A DNA stretch of 64,000 bases from an uncultured Clostridia bacterium. GTDB lineage: Bacteria > Bacillota > Clostridia > Christensenellales > Borkfalkiaceae. Positions 16,965 through 25,747 of this stretch are shown here, in pieces. The translations under genes and the position numbers were made by a program. Under the pieces are notes generated by a model, which saw only the letters and a list, made by a program, of their open reading frames with translations, made no database searches and had not been told where the DNA came from. How positions within the stretch are numbered: the first letter of the stretch is position 1; each line of letters opens with the position of its first letter. The stretch lies in assembly GCA_934247225.1 (NCBI GenBank), contig CAKQJE010000012.1:15691-79690 (forward strand). The letters run 5' to 3'.

Positions 16965-16994
16965 CTAATAATAGCTATAAATAATAATAAAAAG

Positions 16995-17037
16995 GCTGCA
17001 AATCTATTCGAAAAAATAGAAGTGCAGTCTATTTTAT
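16995..17037 (+). terminator. Weak intrinsic terminator
   Basis: The nested arms CTGCA/TGCAG and CTATT/AATAG are followed by the T-rich TCTATTTTATT. It probably ends the 16389-16964 transcript. Confidence 0.55.
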
Positions 17038-17056
17038 TATGAAATCATTATTCTTG

Positions 17057-17302
17057 CCTTCCCCACTCGGGGAAGGTGGATTTTGCACGCGTAAACGTGC
17101 AAAAGACGGAAGAGGACAGAATGCCTTCTCCCTTTAGAGAAAGTTGAAATGAGCGGTTTTCCGCGGAGATTTAACGGAAGAGGACAGGAAACCTTCTCCC
17201 TTTGGAGAAGGTGGATTTTGCACGTGTAAACGTGCAAAAGACGGAAGAGGACAGATGCCTTCTCCCTTTGGAGAAGGGGGACCGCTTGCGGTGGAAGAGG
17301 AC
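17057..17302. repeat. Four tandem palindromic repeat units (period about 67 nt)
   Basis: The units begin at about 17057, 17124, 17192 and 17258. Each has a first hairpin (CCTTCTCC-CTT-TGGAGAAGG) and ends GGAAGAGGACA(G). Units 1 and 3 add a second hairpin (TTTTGCACG/CGTGCAAAA). Unit 2 is diverged and unit 4 shortened. A further copy lies inverted at 63921-63980. The stretch has no credible coding potential. Similar palindromic units are, from memory, frequent in gut Clostridia intergenic regions. Confidence 0.9.
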
Positions 17303-17369
17303 AACATCAAATAAATACAATGCGACGAAAGAGAAAAACACCTTTGTTTGCAGTTCCTTAAAGCAATTA

Positions 17370-17409
17370 AAAAGCGAACGGCTTAAATTAACCGTTCGCT
17401 TTTGTTTTG
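17370..17409 (-). terminator. Intrinsic terminator for the DUF1508 protein gene (works on both strands)
   Basis: The 12-bp stem AAAAGCGAACGG/CCGTTCGCTTTT (17370-17381 with 17392-17403) has T tracts on either strand. On the minus strand it lies about 80 nt downstream of the stop at 17489. Confidence 0.75.
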
Positions 17410-17488
17410 TCGTTTTTGTTTCGGTATAATAATCCGTTAATGATATCCCGATATAACGATAAATGTTATTCGGGGAGACCCCGTAATA

Positions 17489-19909
17489 TTATTCCGAGAT
17501 AACCGCGGTTTCGGCAAAACGTTTAGCCGAATCCAAAGCTTTTTCGCACTGGAATTTCGCGCCGTACTGATCGCTCGTTACAATCGTTCTGCCCGACGGG
17601 GTAGAGATCTTGAATACAAACTTTCCGTTCTTGTTTGCGGTGATATTAACGTTATCCGTCGCAAGACACTTCTTTATCGAAGCTATGCCGTTTTTAAGTC
17701 CGATTTCGGAGGTGTAAACGGGAGTTGTAAGAAGTATTCCGCCGTTCGAAGCGCGAAGTTTTGCGAAAATCTTGCCGTCTTCCGTTTTCTCGACTTTCCA
17801 TTTGCCGAGATACGCGCTCTTTCTCGGTTCTTCTTTCTGCGGAGCGGCGGTTTCCTGGCTTTCGGTAACCGTGGGCTTTTTGACGAGAAGTCTCGTAACG
17901 GGTTTGGAATATTTGCTCTTTTTATGAATGGGCGTTGCGGGTATGCCGTCGTTATAGTAAACTTTCGGCATACGGATGATTTTTTCTTCTTTAACTTCGG
18001 GTTCGACTGCTTCGGGTTCGACCGCTTCGGTTTCAGCCGCCGCGCCGAGCGTATCTGCCGTGCCGACCGTTTCGGGAGCGACTTCCTCTGCGGTCGTCGC
18101 GGTTACTTCCTCGGCTGTATCGATTGCGGCGATTGCGGGTTCTTCGGTAGCCGCGATTTCGTCGCTTTCAGCCGTTTCGCCTGCTTCTTCAACCGCTTCG
18201 CCTGCTTCTTCAACCGCTTCGCCTGCGCCTTCGTCGGTTTCGGGGATTTCGCTTTCCTCGTCGGAAATTTCTTCGTCGATTTCGTCCTCGACGCCCGTAA
18301 CGCCTATTTCGGCGATTTCGTTTTCGAATTCGTCGATAGAGCTTTCGGTAAGCGGTTCTTCCGCTTCCTCGGAAATCTCTTCGTCGGTAATGGTTTCGGT
18401 GTTATCCGCCGCTTCGCTGTCCGTTCCTGCGGCAACTTCCTCGGTTTCCGTAGCCGCTTCTTCCTCGGAAGTCGTTTCTTCTGCGGCGTCTTCGGTCGTC
18501 GCGGTTTCCGCGGTTACCTCTTCGGCTTTTTCTTCGTTTTCGAGTTTTTCTGCTTCCGCGGCTTCTTCTTCGACTTCCGAAAGAACCTCTTCCTGAGCGC
18601 TCTTATCGACGCCTTCCATGGTATTTTCGAGGTTTTCAAGAGCTGCGAGAGCTTCTTCGTCTATCGGTTCTGCGGCGTTGTTTTGTTCGTCCTTAGCTTC
18701 CGTTTCCTTTGCTTCCTCTTCGGAAACGATTTCTTCGGCTACGTCCTTGTTTTCCTCAACTTCCTTGATGTCGGTCGTTTCCGCGTCGGCAACAATCGTA
18801 GCTGCCGTATCAGCCGTAGCCGCCGTGTCAGCCGTAGTAGCCGCCGTATCGTCCTCGGAAGCGGCGTTTGCCGCGTTTTGGAATTCCTCAATGGTCTTAC
18901 GGGCTTCCGCGGTGTTGATGGCGTCGGTAACCTCTTCGGTTTCTTCCTTGCTTGCAAGCGCGGCGTTCGGAGAAGAGTAGCCGACTTTGGCTTCCGTTTC
19001 CGTCTGAGCGATTTCCAGAGTGCGTTTGCGCTTAGCGTCTTCCTTGGCGGAAGCGACGGCGTCGGTGCGTTCGCGATCGTAACGCGAGCGAAGTTCCTGC
19101 GCGCCGAGGTATTCGTTTTTGGCTTTCTCGACGTCCTCTTCGGCTTGCTTTATGCGAAGTTCTTTTTCGGCTTCGTCGCTTGCGCGGAATTCCGCGAGGA
19201 TAGCTTCCGCGTCCTTAACGCTTATCTTAACCTGAGAAGCTGCGAGTTTGTCGAGTTCGTCGGTAATCTGTTTTCTTTCTCTTTCCTTTTCGGAAAGTTT
19301 AGAGGCGTAATCGTTCTTTTTGAGCGTTCTTTCGGCTTCGGCTTTGTCGAGTTTTTCTTTAAGCGATTTGTCTCTTTCGTTTTTGTCATCGCGCATTTTC
19401 GCGACGTCTTCCGAAAGATCCTCGTGTTCGGCTTCGATTTTTTCGAACTCTTTTTTAAGCGCGTCCGACTCGTCCTGCTTAATCCCTTTCTTTTTAAGGC
19501 GCAGGGAAATATCCCTGAGCTTTTCGTTGAGTTTAAGGAGCTTATCGCAGGAAATGTAATATTCGCTGTCGACTCTGCCGTATTCGTTGCGATAGTCGGA
19601 ATTTATCTTGACTATCGAAGCGTCTGCGGCGGCTTTTTCGTGGCGATATTCGAAATTTATCGCGGCGATCTCGCTGTCCACGGCGCGGAGTTGCTTTCTT
19701 AAAAGTATCGCTTTTTCTTCGTTTTCGATATACTTTCTTATGCGAACTTTGCGCTTTTTACCCGATCTTATCGCGGCGATAACGATGCAGACGACAAGCG
19801 CGACGAGGAGAATTCCCACGACGGCGATTTGCCAAATTTCCACATCGAACCCTAAAAGGGTTACCAAAGAATTTTTCAGTGATTGCATCGAAAAAGTTGT
19901 TCCCGGCAT
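17489..19909 (-). CDS. Large acidic membrane-anchored protein with coiled coil and two C-terminal DUF1508 (YegP-like) repeats
   Basis: This 806-residue protein has one transmembrane helix at about residues 22-47, a charged coiled coil to about residue 330, then some 350 residues of low-complexity Glu/Ala/Thr/Asp sequence with near-identical tandem GEAVEEA units. The C-terminus (700-806) has two DUF1508-type repeats: GKWKVEKTEDGKIFAKLRA...GGILLTTPVYTSEIGLKNGI and GKFVFKISTPSGRTIVTSDQY. DUF1508 modules are small beta-beta-beta-alpha folds of unknown ligand. The topology suggests a cytoplasmic scaffold. I chose ATG 19909 (AGAGGT 9 nt upstream) over an in-frame ATG at 19969 that lacks a ribosome binding site. 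A very long antisense frame on the plus strand comes from codon bias. Confidence 0.82.
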   Translation of the reverse strand: MPGTTFSMQSLKNSLVTLLGFDVEIWQIAVVGILLVALVVCIVIAAIRSGKKRKVRIRKYIENEEKAILLRKQLRAVDSEIAAINFEYRHEKAAADASIVKINSDYRNEYGRVDSEYYISCDKLLKLNEKLRDISLRLKKKGIKQDESDALKKEFEKIEAEHEDLSEDVAKMRDDKNERDKSLKEKLDKAEAERTLKKNDYASKLSEKERERKQITDELDKLAASQVKISVKDAEAILAEFRASDEAEKELRIKQAEEDVEKAKNEYLGAQELRSRYDRERTDAVASAKEDAKRKRTLEIAQTETEAKVGYSSPNAALASKEETEEVTDAINTAEARKTIEEFQNAANAASEDDTAATTADTAATADTAATIVADAETTDIKEVEENKDVAEEIVSEEEAKETEAKDEQNNAAEPIDEEALAALENLENTMEGVDKSAQEEVLSEVEEEAAEAEKLENEEKAEEVTAETATTEDAAEETTSEEEAATETEEVAAGTDSEAADNTETITDEEISEEAEEPLTESSIDEFENEIAEIGVTGVEDEIDEEISDEESEIPETDEGAGEAVEEAGEAVEEAGETAESDEIAATEEPAIAAIDTAEEVTATTAEEVAPETVGTADTLGAAAETEAVEPEAVEPEVKEEKIIRMPKVYYNDGIPATPIHKKSKYSKPVTRLLVKKPTVTESQETAAPQKEEPRKSAYLGKWKVEKTEDGKIFAKLRASNGGILLTTPVYTSEIGLKNGIASIKKCLATDNVNITANKNGKFVFKISTPSGRTIVTSDQYGAKFQCEKALDSAKRFAETAVISE

Positions 19910-20083
19910 AATTTGTGACCTCTGAGTAAATTTCGACTGAAAGAGAGTTATTTTCAGGTCGCGCATCATACGCTTGCACGCGGTATGCGCGATTACTTTA
20001 AATAACTACTACTATATTTTAAAGTAAAAACAAATTATTGTCAACCGAAAACAGTAATTTATGTTAAAACATATCAAAATATT

Positions 20084-20111
20084 TTGAAAAATATGACGAA
20101 TGTGGTATAAT
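20084..20111 (+). promoter_or_regulatory. Probable promoter of the BaiN/YhiN-type flavoprotein gene
   Basis: TTGAAA (20084-20089), a 16-nt spacer and an extended TGG-TATAAT -10 (20106-20111) lie 44 nt upstream of the start codon. Confidence 0.7.
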
Positions 20112-20154
20112 TATGGGCGTAAAACACAATCTTAACGGCATCGGCGGAGGGTAA

Positions 20155-21363
20155 ATGAAAAAATACGAAGTCGCAATCATAGGCGGAGGCTTTTCGGGGC
20201 TTGTTGCCGCAATCGTTTTGTCGGAGCGTTTCGGCGGCGAAAATATTGCCGTTTTCGAACGGAACGACAGGGTCGGGAAGAAAATTCTCGCCACGGGAAA
20301 CGGCAGGGGAAATATCTCCAATTTAAACCTTACCGCGGAGCATTACCATTCCGCAGGCGAAAAAACGAATGCGGCGAACGCAATCGAAAAGTACGGATAT
20401 AAGTCGATTATCGGCTTCTTTTACGATTTGGGAATACCCGTGGCGTATGAGGGCGACAGGGTTTATCCGTCGAGTTTGCAGGCGTCCTCCGTCCTCGATA
20501 TGATGCGGATAAAACTTTCCTTTTTGAAAACCGATATAAAAACCGATTCGGAATGCTCGGAAATAAAAAAAGTCGCGGGCGGATTTTCCGTTTTTACGAA
20601 AAGCGGAGAATATTTTGCGAAATACGTCGTGTTTGCGGCGGGCGGAAAGGCAGGCAAACAGTACGGCACGGACGGAAAAGCGTTGGGGATTTTAGAAAAG
20701 CTCGGCGTTAAAACAACTCCGCTTTATCCCGCGATCGTTCAACTTAAAACGGAAACGACTTATCTTAAAGGTTTGAAGGGGCTTAAAGAAAAGGCATTGG
20801 TAAAAGCTTACGACGGCGAAAGGTTTTTAAGCGAATTTTACGGCGACGTGCTTTTCACCGATTACGGCGTGAGCGGAAACGCCGTTTTTTACCTTTCGTC
20901 TTATCTCGTCGGCGCGAAAAATCCCGAAATTTCGGTTTCTTTTACGGACAAAACCGAAAAGGAGCTGTATGATTTCCTTTTAAGAAAAGTAGAAACGATG
21001 CCGTATATTTCGTCCGACGACGTTTTAACGGGCGTTATCAACAAGCAGATAGGCAGAGCGATAGCTAAAAGGTGCGGCGCGGTTGATTTAAGCGAGCGTT
21101 CTATAAGAAAAATCGCGGTTTGCGCCAAGGATTTCAGGCTTAAAGTTACGGGAACGCTCGGGTTCGATTACGCTCAGGTGACAAGGGGCGGCGTTAAGCT
21201 CAGCGAGGTTACGGACGATCTCCAACTTAAAAAGGCGAAAGGACTTTTCGTTACGGGCGAAGCCCTCGATATAGACGGCGATTGCGGCGGCTACAATCTT
21301 CAATGGGCTTATTCTTCCGCGATGACGGTTGCGGAAAAAATTTCGGCAAGCAAGCAAAGTTAG
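20155..21363 (+). CDS. HI0933/YhiN (BaiN-like) FAD-dependent oxidoreductase
   Basis: The 402-residue flavoprotein has the N-terminal dinucleotide fold VAIIGGGFSGLVAAIVLSER, FERNDRVGKKILATGNGRGN (the signature of this family), a central VVFAAGGKAGKQYG and the C-terminal GEALDIDGDCGGYNLQWAYSSA. It is cytosolic and of uncertain substrate. Family members are annotated as aminoacetone oxidase or bile-acid BaiN on thin evidence. The TAG stop at 21361-21363 is the first three bases of the left arm of the nested inverted-repeat element. A copy of the TATAAGTCGATTA motif (one mismatch) is in the coding sequence at 20398-20412. Confidence 0.9.
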   Translation: MKKYEVAIIGGGFSGLVAAIVLSERFGGENIAVFERNDRVGKKILATGNGRGNISNLNLTAEHYHSAGEKTNAANAIEKYGYKSIIGFFYDLGIPVAYEGDRVYPSSLQASSVLDMMRIKLSFLKTDIKTDSECSEIKKVAGGFSVFTKSGEYFAKYVVFAAGGKAGKQYGTDGKALGILEKLGVKTTPLYPAIVQLKTETTYLKGLKGLKEKALVKAYDGERFLSEFYGDVLFTDYGVSGNAVFYLSSYLVGAKNPEISVSFTDKTEKELYDFLLRKVETMPYISSDDVLTGVINKQIGRAIAKRCGAVDLSERSIRKIAVCAKDFRLKVTGTLGFDYAQVTRGGVKLSEVTDDLQLKKAKGLFVTGEALDIDGDCGGYNLQWAYSSAMTVAEKISASKQS

Positions 21364-21639
21364 CCGCAGGCGATTGTGTTTGAACCCGCCAAAACGCCGC
21401 AATTTTCGCGCTTTTTGTTAAATTCTCGCTTGAAGTACGTCAAGTACGTCTGCGTTCGCCTTTACCAAAAATCATCGAAAATATCGGCGTTTTGGTTGTC
21501 AATTAGTCCTGCTTTGTGTTTTTAGGCTAAAACAAGGCGCGTGAGCGCGTTAATACTATACGTATAACACGCGAACGCAACGATGTGTTAGTCAAAAACA
21601 CAATGCAAGACCGGGTCCAAACGCAATCGCCTGTGGCTA
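21361..21639. repeat. Nested inverted-repeat element (MITE-like or structured RNA), about 280 nt
   Basis: The outer arms 21361-21388 and 21612-21639 match in 25 of 28 positions as an inverted repeat. Inside are two further palindromes. Hairpin A has arms 21389-21408 and 21476-21495, matching in 18 of 20 positions. Hairpin B has arms from TTGTGTTTTT (21514) and AAAAACACAA (ending 21603), with an inner CGCGT...ACACGCG stem. The whole would fold as a three-way junction. The interior of hairpin A recurs at 43404-43505. No coding sequence is apparent. It fills almost all of the gap between two flavoprotein genes. Confidence 0.75.
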
Positions 21640-21658
21640 AGCAGACAGGATAATAAAA

Positions 21659-23176
21659 ATGAAAATCGATAACATAAAATTGCCCGTCACGGCGACGATC
21701 GGTGAAGTGAAACGCGCCGCGCAGAAAAAGTCGGGCATAAAAAACGCCGCATATTTCCGGATCTTAAAAAAGTCTCTGGATGCGAGAGATAAAAGCAATA
21801 TATATTATGTATATAGCGCGGAGATTTCCGAAAAGCCTTTCGGGGATTTGGTTTCGCCGCTTATAAAGCATGCGGAAAAGCCTTGTGAAATTGTTATCGC
21901 GGGGTTCGGTCCCGCAGGCGTTTTCTGCGCGTTATACCTCGCGAGGGCGGGTTATAAGCCGACTGTTTTAGAGCGCGGAAAAAGCGTCGACGAAAGACAG
22001 AAGTCGGTCTATAAGTTCGTAAACGACGGTTTTTTGGATCCAAACAGCAACATTCAGTTCGGTGAAGGCGGAGCGGGGACGTTCTCGGACGGTAAACTTA
22101 ATACAGGGATCGGAAGCCCGCTTATAAAAACGATTTTGCACGATTTCGTTTCTCACGGAGCGCCCGAAGATATAGAGTACCTCGCCAAACCGCATATCGG
22201 CAGCGACAAGCTGCCGTCGACGATAAAGAGTATGCGCGAGGAGATAGAACGGCTCGGCGGAAAGATATTGTTTTCGCATAAACTCGAAAAAATCAACGCT
22301 GTAAACGGCAAAGTCGTTTCGGTTGTCGTAAACGGCAAAGAAATGAAAGCCGACGCAGTCGTTCTCGCGATAGGACACAGTGCGAGAGATACTTTTTCGG
22401 AGCTTTTAACGGAAGGCGTGCCTATGGAAAGAAAAGCGTTTGCGATGGGCGTGAGAATAGAGCATAAACGCCGCGATATAGATATCGCGCAGTACGGCCC
22501 GAAATTCGCTTCACTTCTTCCCGCGGCGGATTACAGACTTGCGAGTCATAAAGGCGACAGGGGCGTGTTCACGTTCTGTATGTGTCCCGGCGGTTACGTT
22601 ATGCCTGCCGCTTCCGAAGAAAATATGGTTGTCACAAACGGGATGAGCCTTTACGCGAGAGACGGCGAAAACTCGAACAGTGCGGTTTTGTGCGAAGTTT
22701 ATCCCACGGATTTTGCGGAGGGAATTCTCGGCGGAGTGGAACTTCAACGTCGGCTCGAAAGTGCGGCTTTCCGCCTTGGCGGAGGAGACTTCAAAGCGCC
22801 CGTGCAGACTTTGGGCGACTTCTTTTCGGGGTGCCGTTCGGACAGGCTTTTTGCCGTTAAACCGACTTATAGCCGCGGATATGAGCTTTCCGACCTTAAC
22901 GAAGGCTTGCCGAAATTTATATCCGAAAACTTAAAAATCGGCATAAAAGATATGGGCGGAAGGCTGAAAGGTTTCGATAGCTTTGAGGCTGTTATCACGG
23001 GCTTCGAGACGAGGTCGTCCTGTCCTCTGAGAATAACCCGCGGCGACAATCTGGAAAGCGTCGGCGTGGAAAACCTTTACCCTTGCGGAGAGGGATGCGG
23101 CTATGCGGGCGGAATAATGAGCGCGGCGGCGGACGGAATAAAAGTCGCGATAAAAATCGGCGAAAAGTTCTCTTAA
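21659..23176 (+). CDS. FAD-dependent dehydrogenase, COG2509 type
   Basis: The 505-residue protein has an N-terminal domain of about 80 residues typical of this group (KIDNIKLPVTATIGEVKRAAQKK) and a Rossmann FAD site (EIVIAGFGPAGVFCALYLARAG). SNIQFGEGGAGTFSDGKLNTG and the C-terminal NLYPCGEGCGYAGGIMSAAADGI follow. These blocks define the COG2509 uncharacterised FAD-dependent dehydrogenases. The reaction is unknown. ATG 21659 follows AGACAGGA. Gene order suggests possible read-through from the flavoprotein upstream, but the inverted-repeat element intervenes. A clear terminator follows. Confidence 0.9.
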   Translation: MKIDNIKLPVTATIGEVKRAAQKKSGIKNAAYFRILKKSLDARDKSNIYYVYSAEISEKPFGDLVSPLIKHAEKPCEIVIAGFGPAGVFCALYLARAGYKPTVLERGKSVDERQKSVYKFVNDGFLDPNSNIQFGEGGAGTFSDGKLNTGIGSPLIKTILHDFVSHGAPEDIEYLAKPHIGSDKLPSTIKSMREEIERLGGKILFSHKLEKINAVNGKVVSVVVNGKEMKADAVVLAIGHSARDTFSELLTEGVPMERKAFAMGVRIEHKRRDIDIAQYGPKFASLLPAADYRLASHKGDRGVFTFCMCPGGYVMPAASEENMVVTNGMSLYARDGENSNSAVLCEVYPTDFAEGILGGVELQRRLESAAFRLGGGDFKAPVQTLGDFFSGCRSDRLFAVKPTYSRGYELSDLNEGLPKFISENLKIGIKDMGGRLKGFDSFEAVITGFETRSSCPLRITRGDNLESVGVENLYPCGEGCGYAGGIMSAAADGIKVAIKIGEKFS

Positions 23177-23240
23177 AAAGATTTTTTGAAAAATTTTTAA
23201 GGAAAATCCGATCTCGAAAACAAAAAATAATTTGAAAATT

Positions 23241-23269
23241 AGCCGAAATAGACGATTTCGGCTTTTTTT
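23241..23269 (+). terminator. Intrinsic terminator
   Basis: A perfect 9-bp stem AGCCGAAAT/ATTTCGGCT (23241-23249 with 23255-23263) with a 5-nt loop is followed by six T residues. Confidence 0.9.
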
Positions 23270-23427
23270 GTTTTACTTTTTTAAAAATTTACTATATAAT
23301 GTATTGTGCTTAATTATGATACGCGCCCGCGCACGCACACAAGGCGCATGGGGAAACGTTACGAACGCGAAAAACGTTGTAAACGTGCTTGGGCGGATTG
23401 ATTTTTATTTCATTTTCGGGAGTTTTT

Positions 23428-24042
23428 ATGAAAATCGAATATCTCGGACATTCGTCGTTTTTTTTGCAGGGAAAAGATAAAAGCGTAGTAACCGACCCGT
23501 TTAACGGAATAGGTTTCGATTTAAAAAGGGTGACGTGCGATTACTGTACCGTTTCGCACGAACATTTCGATCATAATTTTACGTCCGGCGTGAACGCGAA
23601 GAAGATCGTTACTTTAAGCGAGGACGGATTTCTCGCGATAGACTCTTACCACGACCCGCGTCTCGGCGCGCTTCGCGGCGAAAATCGCATTTTCGTTTTC
23701 GAAATCGACGGAATAAGGTTTTGCCATATGGGCGATATCGGGGAGTATTTCACCGACAGGCTCGTGGAAGAAATCGGAGAAATAGACGTCTTGTTTATCC
23801 CCGTCGGAGGGAATTACACGATCGGCGGAGCGGAAGCGGCTAAATACGCGCAGGCGATAAAAGCAAAAATCACCGTTCCGATGCACTATAAAACCAAAAG
23901 ATCGGAAATCGATATTTCGGACGCGAGCGATTTTTTAAGGCGTATGCCCGGAGTTACGAAAGTTTCCAACCCGATCGAAATCACGAAAGAGACTTTGCCC
24001 GAATACGAAAGCGTTTACGTTTTCGCGGACGATAATTTTTAA
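23428..24042 (+). CDS. UlaG-like metallo-beta-lactamase-fold hydrolase
   Basis: The 204-residue protein opens MKIEYLGHSSFFLQ, typical of the UlaG/YtkL-type MBL subfamily. It has the zinc motif HEHFDH (residues 39-44) and the later conserved FCHMGDIGEYF, IPVGGNYTIG and VPMHYKTK (third zinc ligands). It is cytosolic and probably hydrolyses a phosphodiester or lactone. The substrate is unknown. The frame could extend to 23389, but ATG 23428 has the GGGAG site and begins exactly at the family start. Confidence 0.9.
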   Translation: MKIEYLGHSSFFLQGKDKSVVTDPFNGIGFDLKRVTCDYCTVSHEHFDHNFTSGVNAKKIVTLSEDGFLAIDSYHDPRLGALRGENRIFVFEIDGIRFCHMGDIGEYFTDRLVEEIGEIDVLFIPVGGNYTIGGAEAAKYAQAIKAKITVPMHYKTKRSEIDISDASDFLRRMPGVTKVSNPIEITKETLPEYESVYVFADDNF

Positions 24043-24046
24043 GCGA

Positions 24047-24122
24047 ACGACGATTTTTAATCGGAAGATAATTTTTCAATCGGGCGATAATTTTTAATCA
24101 GAAGAATAATTTCGACAGACAA
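24047..24122 (+). repeat. Degenerate AT-rich direct repeats upstream of rho
   Basis: About four imperfect copies of an 18-19-nt unit resembling CGATAATTTTTAATCGGA occur in tandem between the MBL-fold gene and rho. They lie in the rho 5' region, so they may be part of its leader. I see no terminator structure. Confidence 0.5.
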
Positions 24123-24174
24123 TTTCGAAAATTTTTAAAGAATAAATAAAAGATATTTTTTGAGAGGTGACCAT

Positions 24175-25674
24175 ATGGCTTTAAACACCACTACGACCAA
24201 CTATACGGAAGAATACCTGAAAGCAAAGAGCATTTACGATCTCAGAAGAATTCTGAGAAGTTTAGGCGGAGTGCCCGGGGGAAAGGGAAAAGCGGAACTC
24301 ATATCGGACGTTTTATCCATTCAGCAAAACATACTCGTGCCTAAACGCAGCGCGAGGGGGAGAAAACCGCTCGAAATGAAGGAGTACGCCGACAATTTCG
24401 AAAAGAACGTGCTTAGCGGAAGCGGAGAAGGACAAACCGCCGAACCTTCCGAGCCTTTCCGCGATAAAACAGAAATTTCCGAAAACAATCTTATGGAGAA
24501 TATCGGGCGTTCGAGTTTTTCCGACGTAGAAAAAAAAGAAGTGCCGGCTGCGATCGACGAAAGGGCGGAAGGCGTTTTGGAGCTTCATCCGGACGGCTAC
24601 GGATTTTTAAGAGCCGCCAATTACGAATGTACGACGAAAGACGTTTTCGTCGCGAGACCGCTCGTTAAACAATTCGGACTCAGAAGAGGCGATTTTATCG
24701 TCGGCACGAGCGCGAAACTTCGCGAAACGGGCGCGGCGGCTCTTCGCACGGTTTATTCCGTGAACGGGCAGCTCCCGGAAAGGCTTTTCCGTCGCCCGAA
24801 TTTCGACGATCTCACCGCAAGATACCCCATGGAGAGATTTACGCTCGAAAAAAAGGACGCCGAGGACGATCTTTCTATAAGAAGCATGGATCTTTTCTGT
24901 CCGATAGGTAAAGGGCAGAGAGGACTTATCGTCGCGCCGCCCAAAGCGGGAAAAACCACTCTTTTGAAAAAAATAGCAAACTCGATAGGCGACAATTATC
25001 CCACCGCGCATCTGATAACCCTTCTTATCGACGAAAGACCCGAAGAAGTTACCGATATGCGCGAAAGCGTTAAAGGCGAAGTCGTTTATTCCACTTTCGA
25101 CGAAACCGCGGAACATCATATCAAAGTTTCCGAACTTGTAATGTGGAGAGCAAAAAGGCTTGCCGAACTCGGCAAGGACGTGGTTATTCTTCTCGATTCG
25201 CTCACAAAGCTTGCGAGAGCGTACAATTCCACCGTGCCGTCTTCGGGCAAAATATTGTCGGGCGGTATCGATCCGATAGCTTTGCAGCCGTCCAAGAAAT
25301 TTTTCGGCGCGGCGAGAAATATCGACAAAGGCGGAAGCCTGACGATAATCGCGACCGTACTCGTCGAAACGGGTTCGAGAATGGACGACGTTATCTACGA
25401 GGAGTTCAAAGGCACGGGCAATATGGAACTTATGCTTTCCCGTCAGCTTTCCGAACGCAGAATTTTCCCCGCAATCGATTTGTACAAATCGGGAACGAGA
25501 AAGGACGAACTTTTATTGTCGAAAGCCGAACTCGATTGCGCATATTCGTTAAGAAGACTTCTCGCCGAAGATAAAAACGCAAGCGAGAACGTCCTCGATA
25601 TGCTGATGAAATGCCCCGACAACGCGGAATTCGTAAAACGCGTACCCGAGTGGATAAAGCTCGCGAGAAAATAA
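24175..25674 (+). CDS. rho: Transcription termination factor Rho
   Basis: The 499-residue Rho has an N-terminal Rho_N helical domain (YDLRRILRSLGGVPGGKGKAELI), an acidic insertion, and the cold-shock-like RNA-binding domain (GVLELHPDGYGFLRAANY). The ATPase core has Walker A APPKAGKTTLLKK, Walker B VVILLDSLTKLARAYN and the R-loop LSGGIDP. It is complete. It ends transcription as a hexameric RNA translocase. The start is ATG 24175, placed by GAGGTGA 6 nt upstream. A TTG 15 nt earlier opens the frame but would embed the ribosome binding site. Confidence 0.97.
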   Translation: MALNTTTTNYTEEYLKAKSIYDLRRILRSLGGVPGGKGKAELISDVLSIQQNILVPKRSARGRKPLEMKEYADNFEKNVLSGSGEGQTAEPSEPFRDKTEISENNLMENIGRSSFSDVEKKEVPAAIDERAEGVLELHPDGYGFLRAANYECTTKDVFVARPLVKQFGLRRGDFIVGTSAKLRETGAAALRTVYSVNGQLPERLFRRPNFDDLTARYPMERFTLEKKDAEDDLSIRSMDLFCPIGKGQRGLIVAPPKAGKTTLLKKIANSIGDNYPTAHLITLLIDERPEEVTDMRESVKGEVVYSTFDETAEHHIKVSELVMWRAKRLAELGKDVVILLDSLTKLARAYNSTVPSSGKILSGGIDPIALQPSKKFFGAARNIDKGGSLTIIATVLVETGSRMDDVIYEEFKGTGNMELMLSRQLSERRIFPAIDLYKSGTRKDELLLSKAELDCAYSLRRLLAEDKNASENVLDMLMKCPDNAEFVKRVPEWIKLARK

Positions 25675-25747
25675 GCGGCGTTTTCGGCTGACAAAGCTCG
25701 CGAAAAAAACAAACGAACGATCACGGAACTTTGTTCCGCAAAAAATT

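Noticed and set aside
17057..17302. CRISPR-like array
   Set aside because: The units are tandem and palindromic without unique spacers, and there are no cas genes. They are intergenic palindromic repeats.
17924..19702. 592-codon open frame on the plus strand
   Set aside because: It is antisense to the acidic DUF1508 protein. The Phe/Arg/Gly/Val-rich translation is the mirror of Glu/Ala codons, has no ribosome binding site and no domain.
25675..25747. Third copy of the hairpin-A repeat after rho
   Set aside because: Only GCGGCGTTTT and GGCTGACA are shared with the other copies, which is too little. The small CGGAAC/GTTCCG hairpin lacks a T tract on either strand.
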